Source: Maricaulis sp.
GTDB lineage: Bacteria; Pseudomonadota; Alphaproteobacteria; Caulobacterales; Maricaulaceae
Assembly (NCBI GenBank): GCA_017643585.1
Contig: JAEPND010000001.1
Location: 381,834 to 445,833, forward strand
DNA length: 64,000 nucleotides
Direction: 5' to 3'
The notes beneath the pieces were generated by a model. That model saw only the letters and a list, made by a program, of their open reading frames with translations. It was not told the DNA's origin and ran no database searches. The position numbers and the translations under genes were made by a program. Shown one piece after another: positions 37,241 to 45,600 of this stretch; position 1 is the stretch's first letter; every line of letters starts with the position of its first letter.

Positions 37241-37540
37241 CTAGCGGGACGCCTCTCCCAGAGCGTAGAGATAATCCCAGGTGAACAGACCACTATCATG
37301 TCCGTCATCGAAGATCAGCCGAACGGCGTAGCGACCGACCGGTTCCGCACCGGTGACGAGGACATTTTCCTTGCCGGTTACTGTCACTTTCTGGTCCGGG
37401 GAATGACCCTGCACTTCCGCGCTTGGGCTTTCGACACGCAATGTTTCGAACGGGATTGAGAATTCCGCTTCATTGTCAAAGCGTGCAACAAGGGCCTTGT
37501 CGGACTTGCTGAAACGAAGTTCTGTGGGCCATGGACGCAT
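37241..37540 (-). CDS. DUF971 (gamma-butyrobetaine hydroxylase N-like) protein
   Basis: A 99-residue protein consisting only of the DUF971 domain: WPTELRFSKSDKALVARFDN, IPFETLRVESPSAEVQGH, and EPVGRYAVRLIFDDGHDSGLFTWDYLYALG. In eukaryotes this domain begins carnitine-synthesis dioxygenases. Stand-alone bacterial forms are linked to iron-sulfur or metal handling by neighbourhood, without firm function. The ATG at 37540 has GAGG seven bases upstream; a TTG two codons earlier overlaps the Trm112 stop. It is two bases after Trm112, within the redox cluster. Confidence 0.88.
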   Translation of the reverse strand: MRPWPTELRFSKSDKALVARFDNEAEFSIPFETLRVESPSAEVQGHSPDQKVTVTGKENVLVTGAEPVGRYAVRLIFDDGHDSGLFTWDYLYALGEASR

Positions 37541-37542
37541 GA

Positions 37543-37734
37543 TCAATCCTCGAGCTGACGCGCTTCATCCGGCAGCATGATCGGGATCCCGTCGCGGATC
37601 GGGTAGGCGAGGCCCGCGCTCTTCGAGACCAGTTCCTGGGCGTCCTTGTCATAGCTCAGCGTGCTGCGGGTGACCGGACAGACCAGGATCTCAAGCAGTT
37701 TCGGGTCGACAACGTGTTGCGGTGTATCGCTCAT
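37543..37734 (-). CDS. Trm112-family zinc-ribbon-like small protein
   Basis: A 63-residue protein of the Trm112/YcaR family: [20 protein letters not shown], then [25 protein letters not shown]. Only one of the usual paired cysteines is left in LVCPVT (many alphaproteobacterial versions are likewise CPVT rather than CPxC), so zinc binding may be lost. Eukaryotic Trm112 activates methyltransferases; bacterial members have a partly proven similar role. It starts 9 bases after the thioredoxin/TPR gene and is followed by DUF971 after 2 bases, so the group is one transcript. Confidence 0.88.
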   Translation of the reverse strand: MSDTPQHVVDPKLLEILVCPVTRSTLSYDKDAQELVSKSAGLAYPIRDGIPIMLPDEARQLED

Positions 37735-37743
37735 CTGAAACTC

Positions 37744-38655
37744 CTATGCGAACAGGATGGAAGAGAGGCGCCGGCGACCGTCACGTGTGACTTCGCTCAT
37801 CGGACCTTCGGCCTCGAACACCTTAAGCAGAAGCGTGCGGGCCGCCTGGTCATTCCATTCGCGATCCAGCGCGGTGATGGCGATCAGCTGATCGACGGCA
37901 CCCGACGGATCACTGACCGCGATAAGGGCTTCGGCGAGATCAAAACGCGCCTGCAAATCTGTCGGGTCAGCGGATACTTTCTGGCGCAATGCGGCGGTTT
38001 CCGCGTCGTCCGAGGGTACGCCCGACGCCAGATCAATGGCGGACTGGGCGCCTTCATAGGCCGGATGGGACCGGTCGGCTTCGGGGGCCTGGTCCAGAAT
38101 CTGACGGGCTTTTTCAAGATCTCCGCTCTGGATCCACACACGCGCGAGCCCGGCGAGGGCAGGAACGTGTTTGGGGTCATTCTGCAGAACCGCAGCAAAG
38201 GCCTGCGACGCCGACTGAAGGTCATTGGCCTGCAAGGCCTGCATACCCTGCTCGACATAGGCCTGCAGCTCATCCGGGCTGGGGCCATTGCCGGAAATGC
38301 GGCGAATGAAATCGCGGATCTGGCTTTCCGGGAGGGCGCCCATGAACCCATCGACAGGCTGGCCATTCTTGAACGCGAACACAGCGGGAATGGACTGGAC
38401 ACGAAGCTGCTGGGCAATGCCAGGGTTCTCGTCGATATTGATCTTCACGAGCTTTACGGCACCCTCGGCTTCGCGGACAACATGCTCGATCATCGGGCCC
38501 AGCTGTCGGCACGGGCCGCACCAGGGTGCCCAGAAATCAACGAGGACCGGGACCTCCTTGGACGGCTCGACAACATCCGCCATGAAATTCTGGTCGGTGG
38601 AGTCCTTGACGAGATCGTCTGCGCCAGCGGTATTCGGATCGTTCAGCGTGGTCAT
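37744..38655 (-). CDS. Thioredoxin-TPR protein (CnoX/YbbN-like)
   Basis: A 303-residue fusion of an N-terminal thioredoxin domain (about 15-125) and a C-terminal TPR region (about 130-303). The active site is WCGPC with C46 and C49, so unlike E. coli CnoX, which has lost one cysteine, this form can exchange disulfides. QSIPAVFAFKNGQPVDGFMGALP carries the cis-proline loop. CnoX acts as a holdase and redox guard that passes clients to GroEL and DnaK. It heads the Trm112-DUF971-DsrE group; in relatives I recall a LON-substrate-binding gene between it and Trm112, which is absent here. Confidence 0.88.
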   Translation of the reverse strand: MTTLNDPNTAGADDLVKDSTDQNFMADVVEPSKEVPVLVDFWAPWCGPCRQLGPMIEHVVREAEGAVKLVKINIDENPGIAQQLRVQSIPAVFAFKNGQPVDGFMGALPESQIRDFIRRISGNGPSPDELQAYVEQGMQALQANDLQSASQAFAAVLQNDPKHVPALAGLARVWIQSGDLEKARQILDQAPEADRSHPAYEGAQSAIDLASGVPSDDAETAALRQKVSADPTDLQARFDLAEALIAVSDPSGAVDQLIAITALDREWNDQAARTLLLKVFEAEGPMSEVTRDGRRRLSSILFA

Positions 38656-38714
38656 GGGTCAGCCTTGTCTGTTTCGGCTTCTAAGTGGCGTCAAAGCGGT
38701 TCGAGTGCAAGTTC

Positions 38715-39236
38715 TCAAACTGTCTCGGGCGGGTCCTGATCGAGTGTGGAGAAATCGAACACGGTCGGCTCACGACCGGTGGCCCGCACGAATTTGAGCA
38801 GATCCTGGCTGGCAATCGCCGTGGTGGCGTCATTCAGGAGCGGGTGGAAGTTGATGATGTCGTGTTCGAAAATGGCCTTGTCCAGCACCATGCGAACCCG
38901 ACCCTCAACGTCGTTGATCAGCGCAAAAGCCGTGACCGACCCGGGGCGAACGCCCAGGGTTTCGAGCAACAGGTCTTCCTTGCCAAAGGACAGGCGTTGC
39001 AGGCCCAGATGCCGGTGGAGCTTGTTGATGCGGATCACCGTCTCACCCAGGGCCGAGACCAGTACGATCTGGCCTTTCTTGTCCTTGAGGAAGAGGTTCT
39101 TGGTGTGTCCGCCGGGCATTGAGGCCTTGATATGCTGGCCTTCCTCGACGGTAAAAATGGGCGCGTGATCCACGGTTGAGTGGGAAATCTCGTGGCTGTC
39201 AAAGAAGTCGAACAGGTCTTGGCGGCTCTTGTGCAT
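38715..39236 (-). CDS. Prolyl-tRNA editing protein (ProXp-ala / YbaK family)
   Basis: A 173-residue free-standing editing domain that hydrolyses mischarged Ala-tRNA-Pro. Signatures: [38 protein letters not shown] with the catalytic lysine, [36 protein letters not shown], and [21 protein letters not shown]. The ATG at 39236 is preferred over a TTG at 39266. The [13 protein letters not shown] element marks the ProXp-ala/PrdX group rather than YbaK. It is divergent from the tRNA-Gly gene and stands alone. Confidence 0.9.
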   Translation of the reverse strand: MHKSRQDLFDFFDSHEISHSTVDHAPIFTVEEGQHIKASMPGGHTKNLFLKDKKGQIVLVSALGETVIRINKLHRHLGLQRLSFGKEDLLLETLGVRPGSVTAFALINDVEGRVRMVLDKAIFEHDIINFHPLLNDATTAIASQDLLKFVRATGREPTVFDFSTLDQDPPETV

Positions 39237-39300
39237 CTGGCTGTTGAAGCCTGCCTGCGCGGGCAATTCAAGGTCGCTGCATCAGAACCGCTTGAAGGAC

Positions 39301-39347
39301 TTGCATTCCTTTTCTGTTTGCGCGATATACCCCGCTCCCCAGCGGGG
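39301..39347 (+). promoter_or_regulatory. tRNA-Gly promoter and leader hairpin
   Basis: TTGCAT (39301-39306) and GATATA (39324-39329) are separated by 17 bases, a good sigma-70-type spacing, about 40 bases upstream of the tRNA. Directly after the -10, CCCCGCT (39330-39336) pairs with AGCGGGG (39341-39347) around CCCC, giving a hairpin at or near the transcription start. The promoter call is by pattern only. Confidence 0.5.
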
Positions 39348-39368
39348 CCACGGCCTTGCAAACATTGA

Positions 39369-39443
39369 GCGGGCGTAGCTCAGGGGTAGAGCGTCACCTT
39401 GCCAAGGTGAATGTCGTGAGTTCGAATCTCATCGCCCGCTCCA
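39369..39443 (+). tRNA. tRNA-Gly (GCC)
   Basis: A 75-base cloverleaf with the 3' CCA encoded. The acceptor stem is GCGGGCG pairing with CGCCCGC, the D arm is GCTC-AGGGGTA-GAGC, and the anticodon stem CACCT/AGGTG holds the loop TGCCA with anticodon GCC, reading GGC and GGU. The T arm is GTGAG-TTCGAAT-CTCAT with standard TTCGAAT. All invariant positions fit and no intron is present. Confidence 0.97.
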
Positions 39444-39453
39444 TTCTCTTCTC

Positions 39454-39606
39454 TCAGAGTTTCCGGAAAATTCTCTTCAGCATGTCATTGCTGCGGATTG
39501 GCTTTCGTTCGCGCTCTATGGCCTTGGCGTAAAGGGTGCCGTGCAGGAGCTCCATCGAGCTGTAACTCGTATCGCGCTGGGTCGAATTTTCGCTGGTCTT
39601 GCGCAT
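39454..39606 (-). CDS. Short conserved-looking protein, 50 residues
   Basis: This small gene is easy to miss. ATG at 39606 is preceded by AGGAG with six-base spacing, an optimal ribosome-binding site. It encodes 50 residues opening MRKTSENSTQRDTSYSSMEL, then LLHGTLYAKAIERERKPIRS and a basic end NDMLKRIFRKL. It is hydrophilic and helical with no membrane segment. Codon choice looks like that of the neighbours. It lies between the tRNA and the XRE regulator on the leftward strand. I do not recognise a family; the strong start and balanced composition make it likely real. Confidence 0.7.
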   Translation of the reverse strand: MRKTSENSTQRDTSYSSMELLHGTLYAKAIERERKPIRSNDMLKRIFRKL

Positions 39607-39695
39607 GTCGCTCTCCTGATTCCGGGTCTAACCGGTATCAGGATGCGCACTGGGTGCGACCGCGTTGGGGCTGTCAGAGGGAATTTCAGAGGCAG

Positions 39696-39730
39696 AAAAA
39701 AAGCCGAACGGAGGCAAACCCGTTCGGCTT
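39696..39730 (-). terminator. Intrinsic terminator of the XRE regulator
   Basis: Read leftward, AAGCCGAACGG (39730 back to 39720) and its complement at 39711-39701 form an 11-bp stem around an 8-base loop, followed by seven Ts (39702-39696). It ends the leftward transcript of the XRE regulator 25 bases after its stop codon. This separates that gene from the 50-residue gene downstream. Confidence 0.9.
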
Positions 39731-39754
39731 CAATTCATCTTGCGGTGACTGTCG

Positions 39755-40141
39755 CTATTCCGAAAGGGAGCGCAGCAGGTCGATCACGCGGCGGCGGACC
39801 GTCTGATCCTTGATCCCGGAGAAGGCCGAGGCCAGGGCCAGGCCATCCGGGCTGGCGATGAAGTCATAGAGCGTATCGGAGTCTTCGCCCTTGAGCTCCG
39901 AGCTGCCGCTCTCGTCCAGGCCTTCAAAGAAATAGGCAACCGGCACTTCCATGACCTTGGCCACGTGGAAAAGACGGCTGGCGCCGATCCGGTTGGTGCC
40001 GCGCTCGTATTTCTGGACCTGCTGGAATGTGACCCCCAGTTTCTCGCCGAGCTCAGACTGGCTCATGTCCAGGAGACTGCGGCGCAAACGCAGGCGCGCA
40101 CCTACATGCTGGTCGATACTCGTCGGGCCTCTCGCACTCAT
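39755..40141 (-). CDS. XRE-family helix-turn-helix regulator
   Basis: A 128-residue protein with an N-terminal Cro/CI-type DNA-binding domain (about 13-70): VGARLRLRRSLLDMSQSELGEKLGVTFQQVQKYERGTNRIGASRLFHVAKVMEVPVAYFFEG, split here for description into helix 2 (SQSELGEKLG) and recognition helix (TFQQVQKYERG). This is a common alphaproteobacterial chromosomal type, not phage-specific. The C-terminal 45 residues are helical and may dimerise. GAGG sits five bases before the ATG. Two copies of a 12-base repeat just upstream suggest autoregulation. Confidence 0.88.
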   Translation of the reverse strand: MSARGPTSIDQHVGARLRLRRSLLDMSQSELGEKLGVTFQQVQKYERGTNRIGASRLFHVAKVMEVPVAYFFEGLDESGSSELKGEDSDTLYDFIASPDGLALASAFSGIKDQTVRRRVIDLLRSLSE

Positions 40142-40732
40142 TATGTCCTCATTTCTGTGTTCTTATGATTTCAGTGTCGCAAATGCGCATGAATGACAAA
40201 ATTCACCGCGGAACCATGAGTTGTTCTTATGATCGAATGTTTCAACGATCCAGTGATTGATCTGTATTGTTCGATCAACTCTTTGAGTTTCCGGGTGGTA
40301 TTTAGGCCAGACCTGAACATCTTTTCGAAAACTACTAATCCAGTCCGACAAGATTTTCGAGATACAGCGCCATTCGATCAATGGGCGCGACCGTAATACC
40401 GTCTCCATGCATCATTGTTTCGAAAAACAACGAACGGATGGCGGCGTGAAAGTTTTAGATTATGTGTGCGCCCGTGGGTTTGACCCCTCGGCCCCACAAC
40501 TCAAGGTCCGGGTTGTACAGTTGTGTCTGGGAAAATCGCAGATTGAGCGACGCTCATCCGCTGTGCACCGCAGATCGGGTATTATTAAATTCCCAAAGCG
40601 CTTTCAGCTTCGAACCGATCGGATCAGGGGTAATGGGGCAGTCTGGGCCGCCCCGAATTTTCATATCTCGCCTCTGGAGCCTTGGGCGGTCATTGGCTAG
40701 AAGGGGCGCCATCAGCAATAGGGCCTGTGATC
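40142..40732. other. Gene-free AT-richer interval between the XRE regulator and the barrel gene
   Basis: This 591-base stretch separates two divergent genes and holds no open frame I can support; an 81-codon leftward frame at 40163-40408 lacks a ribosome site and has an unlike composition. Besides the 12-base repeat it contains TGTTCGATCAA (40269-40279) and TGTTTCGAA (40417-40425), which share the start of that repeat. The rightmost 150 bases probably carry the promoter of the barrel gene. Confidence 0.5.
40158..40233. repeat. Direct repeat, candidate operator of the XRE gene
   Basis: TGTTCTTATGAT occurs exactly at 40158-40169 and again at 40222-40233, in the same orientation and 64 bases apart. 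The first copy ends 17 bases from the XRE start codon. A 12-base perfect repeat is unlikely by chance in such a short stretch. The spacing of about six helical turns would suit looping or two bound dimers. Confidence 0.5.
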
Positions 40733-42043
40733 ATGTCGGGACTGGTGATGGCATTGGCGGCTGCGAGCTTGATGACAGGCGCGCAGGCAGATGTTGAATT
40801 CGATTTCGAGACGCGCTGGCGATATGCCCTCCTGGACGACCAGTTCCGGGCCGGGGGGTCGGATCAGGCCTTGTCGGGAAGAACGCTCGTGGGTCTACGC
40901 CTCAACGCCGGGGCCTGGACACTGGGCGGCGAGCTGATTGACAGCCGCGTCTATCAGGATGACAGCGGCTCCACCCTCACCACAAGTATGGTGAACACCG
41001 CTGATATATTGCAGGCCTATGCCAGCTGGCAGGATGTTGCGGATGGCGTGCAGACCGATATCCAGCTGGGACGGTTTACGCTGAATGTGGGCAGCCGACG
41101 CTTTATGGCACGCAACGGTTTTCGCAATACGATCAATGCGTTCACCGGAGCCAATATTCGCCGGGCGGCCGAGGACTGGCGGTTTACAGCCTTCCTGGTC
41201 TCGCCCGTACGCCGCTTTCCCAATGAACGCCGCGCCCTGGAACGCAATGAACATGACTGGGATGAAGAAAATTTCGACCAGACTTTTCTGGGCCTTCATT
41301 TCCAGCACGCGCTCGCTGCGCCGCGGACCCGCTATGAAGCTTTCCTGTTCGCGCTGGATGAGACCGACAGTTCCGAACTGGCGACAGCCGACCGTCAATT
41401 GCTAACACTGGGTGGGCGCTATTATCGCGCTCCGGCAGCCGGGGAGTGGGACTTCGATATCGAAGGCGCGGTTCAGTGGGGCGAGCGATCGGAAACGCGC
41501 GCCGAGCCCTCTCCCACCCGCGATGTCTTTGCCGCAACCGGTCATGCGGAGCTTGGTTATACGTTTGCTTCGCCGTGGTCTCCGCGTGTTTCAGCCGAGA
41601 TTGAGTATGCCTCCGGTGATGATGATATCAGTGACGCCGACTGGGGCCGCTATGATCTGCTGTATGGATTGCGCCGCCGGGACTTCGGCCAGACCGGCAT
41701 CCACGGGCCCTTACGTCGCGAGAACATCATTGCACCCGGTGTTCGACTGACCTTGCGCCGAGATGCGGCTCTTGACCTCCGGGTCCTCTACAAGGCCGGC
41801 TGGCTCGCATCTGAAACGGATGTCTGGACAGATGGGCGTTTGCGCGATGTGACCGGGCAGTCAGGCCGTTTTGTCGGCCACCACCTCGACACGCGCCTTC
41901 GCTATTGGATGATCCAGGATCGCCTGCAGCTGGAGGTCGGGGGTGCGATTTTCGAGCGGGGTGGTTTTGCCAGTGATGCGCCTGGTGCGCCGGATGCCAC
42001 GACCAGCGTATTCGGCTATTCGATGGTGACGCTGCGCTACTAG
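40733..42043 (+). CDS. Alginate-export-type outer-membrane beta-barrel protein
   Basis: A 436-residue exported protein with signal peptide MSGLVMALAAASLMTGAQA and a barrel rich in alternating strands. FDFETRWRYALLDDQ, SGRTLVGLRLNAGAWTLGGELIDSR, IQLGRFTLNVGSRRFMARNGFRNTINAFTGANI and EYASGDDD match the alginate-export domain family; the protein ends MVTLRY with the aromatic terminal residue for insertion. No alginate genes are nearby, and many such proteins are general porins for sugars or acids. The substrate is therefore open. The ribosome site before 40733 is weak. Confidence 0.78.
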   Translation: MSGLVMALAAASLMTGAQADVEFDFETRWRYALLDDQFRAGGSDQALSGRTLVGLRLNAGAWTLGGELIDSRVYQDDSGSTLTTSMVNTADILQAYASWQDVADGVQTDIQLGRFTLNVGSRRFMARNGFRNTINAFTGANIRRAAEDWRFTAFLVSPVRRFPNERRALERNEHDWDEENFDQTFLGLHFQHALAAPRTRYEAFLFALDETDSSELATADRQLLTLGGRYYRAPAAGEWDFDIEGAVQWGERSETRAEPSPTRDVFAATGHAELGYTFASPWSPRVSAEIEYASGDDDISDADWGRYDLLYGLRRRDFGQTGIHGPLRRENIIAPGVRLTLRRDAALDLRVLYKAGWLASETDVWTDGRLRDVTGQSGRFVGHHLDTRLRYWMIQDRLQLEVGGAIFERGGFASDAPGAPDATTSVFGYSMVTLRY

Positions 42044-42120
42044 CGTGGACCGCTGCCGGCTGTTTAGCCGAGCCCTCACAAACCTGTGAGAGCATTTGGG
42101 GTATAAATCGCCCGGCCTGC

Positions 42121-42132
42121 CCCCATATGGGG
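42121..42132. promoter_or_regulatory. 12-bp palindrome upstream of a tiny gene
   Basis: CCCCATATGGGG is a perfect spacerless palindrome, 50 bases ahead of the candidate 32-residue gene and 77 bases after the barrel gene. It could be an operator. A weaker hairpin CTCACA/TGTGAG (42075-42090) just before it may help end the barrel gene's transcript. Confidence 0.3.
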
Positions 42133-42182
42133 ATCAGCGACGGTTGAAGCGCCCGCCGCTCCTGGAAAGCGAGGGTCACGAT

Positions 42183-42281
42183 ATGGCGCGTTTTATCTCT
42201 GTTGCGATCGCGGGTTTGATTTTGACGGCATCAATCGCAGCTGCCTCTTGGAATCAGACAAACGGTCTCTACATAAGTTGA
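42183..42281 (+). CDS. Candidate tiny exported peptide, 32 residues
   Basis: ATG at 42183 with GAGGG eight bases upstream opens a 32-residue frame: a basic start MARF, a hydrophobic core SVAIAGLILTASIAAA, then SWNQTNGLYIS. If real it is almost only a signal peptide or a small membrane protein with a ten-residue periplasmic end. It stands alone in the gap between the barrel gene and the glutamate dehydrogenase gene. Its short length makes chance possible; the ribosome site and clean signal-like layout are the only support. Confidence 0.4.
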   Translation: MARFISVAIAGLILTASIAAASWNQTNGLYIS

Positions 42282-42617
42282 CGTAACACGGTTTCGGGCA
42301 CTTCCCCCAGAGTCCGGAACTGTTGAGACGATCAGGCCTCTAACGTGCGTCCCCCCAGCCTGCCGATTGAGGTCTGAAGGCGCCGCCGGGTTCCCCTGTC
42401 CCTACTCGGCGGTGCCGTCGTCTCTCTCTCCCAGAAAAAACCGACTGTGCAGGCTCGCAGACAATTTAGGCTCGCAGATAATGCGTGACCGCTAACATGC
42501 CGTCGCTCCTGCATTTTCCGAATTCCGGTTTGCAGCAAGCACGGTCGGTTTGGCTTGCGCGTCGCGCAAACAGGTCTAGGCTCCGATCAAAATATACAAG
42601 CCAGGGAGATCTGCACC
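42282..42617. other. Gene-free interval upstream of the NAD-glutamate dehydrogenase gene
   Basis: No gene is supported in these 336 bases. AGGCTCGCAGA occurs twice, at 42451-42461 and 42468-42478, 17 bases apart and about 140 bases before the gdh start, and could bind a regulator. A CT-rich tract lies at 42419-42432. A ribosome site AGGGAGA occurs at 42603-42609. Confidence 0.5.
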
Positions 42618-45600
42618 ATGGGGGCGGTCGTCGGAGTAGCGCACGCCTATACGCGCGCCGAGTTCATGGAGGCCGCGCGCACGCGCTGGCAGGACGCATT
42701 CGGACAGGAATGCGGTGATCTCGGTAACTCCTTCTTTTCTCAGATATTTGATGATGCCTTGTCAGAAGATCTCGAGCGGGTTTCTGCCGATGATCTTGCC
42801 AAGATGAGCCTGGATTTCTGGTGTTTCGGGACAGAGCGCCCGGGCGACGAAATCCAGATCAGGATGCGCCCTGCGACGCGTGCCGACGGCTCGGAAATGC
42901 CGCGCTCCATTCTGGAAATAATTGGCCGGGACCGACCGTTCATTGTCGATTCCGTGATGGCGGAAATTGGCGCGCAAGGGCATGACATCATCGCCATGTT
43001 CCACCCCATTGTTCAGGCGCGTCGGGGTGCCAAGGGTGAACGCGTCCTGGAAGGCGGCCGGATCCTGCCGGAATCCATGATCCAGGTGCATTTGCCGCCG
43101 CTTGATGAACTCTCCCAGCAAACCCTGATTGATGGCGTCACCGGGACGCTTGATGATGTCCGTGTCGCGGTCGAGGACTGGGCGGACATGCGGGCCCAGA
43201 TGGACGAGGCGATCGCGCACCTGGAAGCGGCCAAGAGCCACGCCTCTCCGGAGGAGATGGCTGAAGCGCTTGAATTCCTGCGCTGGATCCGCGACGACCA
43301 TTTCGCTTTCCTGGGCTGCCGTGTCTATGACTTCGATGTCGAGAATGATGGCTCCATGGCCAATCGCGTGCCCTCCGTGCGCGCGGATACCGGCCGTGGT
43401 GTTCTGCGCGATCCGGATCGTCACGTCCTGCGCAAGGGCTCCGAGCCGGCGGTGCTGACGCCTGCGATCGAGACCTTCCTGCGCGAGCCCACCCCGATCA
43501 TTGTCGCCAAGGCGAACATGAAAAGTCGTGTGCACCGTCGGGTCTACATGGATTACATCGGCGTGAAGCGCTATCGCGAGGACGGTGCCGTCATCGGCGA
43601 GGCTCGTTTTGTCGGCCTGTTCACGGCGGAAGCCTATGACCAGAGCGCAAGCGATGTGCCGCTGATCCGCCGCAAGGTTCGCCGCGTTCTCGAGCGCGCG
43701 GGCAAGACGCCGGGCACGCACAACGCCAAGAAGCTGCGAAATACCGTTGAGAATTATCCCCGCGACGAGCTGTTCCAGACGGATGAAAACGACCTGCTGG
43801 AAATCAGCCTGGGTATTCTCCACCTGAATGACCGGCCGCGGACCAAGCTGTTCATCCGCCGCGACCAGTTCGACCGTTTCGTATCGGCCCTGCTCTATGT
43901 CCCGCGGGACCGGTACAATTCAAAGGTCCGTGAGCAGGCGGGTGAGTTGATCCGCGATGCCTTTGGCGGCCGGTTGTCGGCCTATTATCCGCAATTCGGC
44001 GACAGCCCGCTGGCGCGTGTCCACTACATTATCGGCCTCAACCCGTTTGATCATCCGGAACCGGATGTTGACGAGCTCGAGCGGCGCGTGGCCCTCCTGG
44101 CCCGCACCTGGGAAGATGATTTCGAGACCCATGTCCGCCGCACGGCGACCGACAAAGTTCGTCTGCGCATGCCTGCCTATGAGGGAGCCTTCAAGGCCGG
44201 CTATCGCGAACTGTACGACCCTGAAGAGGCGCTCAAGGACGTCATCAAGATCGAGTCCCTCGATGACCCGCAGCAGGTAGCGGTTCGGGTCTACACCGAG
44301 CCGGATGACGCAGACAACGAATTGCGGCTCAAGATCTATCGTATCCAGAAGCCGGTTTCATTGTCTCGCGTGATGCCGGTGCTGGAAAATCTTGGCCTGG
44401 TCGTCGTTCAGGAAACCGGATTTCCGGTCGACCGCCGCGCTGCAGAAGGGCAGTCGCTCGATCGCGCCTATGTGCATGATTTCGAAATGAAATCGGATGC
44501 GCTTCGGGGACGTTCCCTGGAAGAAATCGCCGAGCAGCTCGAAGACGCATTACTGGCCATGGCCGAGGGCCGTGCCGAGGATGATGGCTTCAATCGCCTG
44601 ATTGTCGAAATCGGTGTGAACTGGCGCGAAGCCGCCTTCCTGCGGACCTGTGCCCGCTACCGTCAGCAGACGGGTCTGGATCCGTCACAAAGCATCCAGG
44701 AAGAGGCGCTGGCCGCCAATCCTGACATCGCCAAGGGCCTGCTGGAACTGGCGCGCGTAAAGTTCGATCCGGACTTTGACGGCGACATGAAAGCGCGCGG
44801 AGATGCGGTCTGGGAGGTCTCCAAATCGCTCCGGGAACAGCTCGATGCCGTTGCCAGCCTGGACCATGACCGTGCCTTGCGCCGGATTTTCCACCTGATC
44901 GAAGCCACGCTGCGCACGAATTTCTTCCAGCGTGATGCCGAGGGTGAACCCAAGCCTCGCATTTCGATCAAGATTGCCAGCGAATTGCTGGAAGAGCTGC
45001 CGCTTCCCAAACCTTATCGCGAGATTTTCGTGTGGGCGCCGGACGTTGAAGGCGTTCACCTGCGTTTCGGTCCCGTCGCGCGCGGCGGCCTGCGCTGGTC
45101 GGACCGGCGCGATGATTTCCGCACCGAGGTGCTTGGGCTGGTGAAGGCGCAGCAGGTCAAGAATGCGGTGATCGTCCCGGTCGGCTCGAAGGGTGGTTTT
45201 TACCCGAAAACCCTGCCGCGTAACGGTTCACGTGACGAAGTCTTCGAAGCGGGACGTGAGGCCTACAAGACCTTCATTCGTGGCCTGCTCGATATCACTG
45301 ACAACATCGTTGAAGACGCAGTGGTCCGCCCGGATCGCTCCGTGTGCTGGGATGATGAAGACCCCTATCTCGTCGTGGCTGCCGACAAGGGCACGGCGAC
45401 GTTCTCGGATACGGCCAACGGCATGGCCGAGAACGAGTTCGACTTCTGGCTGGGCGATGCCTTCGCTTCGGGCGGTTCGGCCGGTTACGATCACAAGAAG
45501 ATGGGCATCACGGCGCGCGGCGCCTGGGAATCCGTCAAACGGCATTTCCGCGAGCTGGGCAAGGATATCCAGAACGAACCCTTCACCGTCGTCGGTGTGG

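Noticed and set aside
37714-38739. A 341-codon frame opposite the thioredoxin-TPR gene
   Set aside because: Antisense shadow; the thioredoxin active site is clear on the other strand.
39498-39813. Rightward open frames between the tRNA and the XRE gene
   Set aside because: They run through a terminator hairpin and antisense to the better supported 50-residue gene, and are arginine-rich shadows.
40163-40408. An 81-codon leftward frame in the AT-richer gap
   Set aside because: No ribosome site, atypical composition, and it covers the candidate operator repeats.
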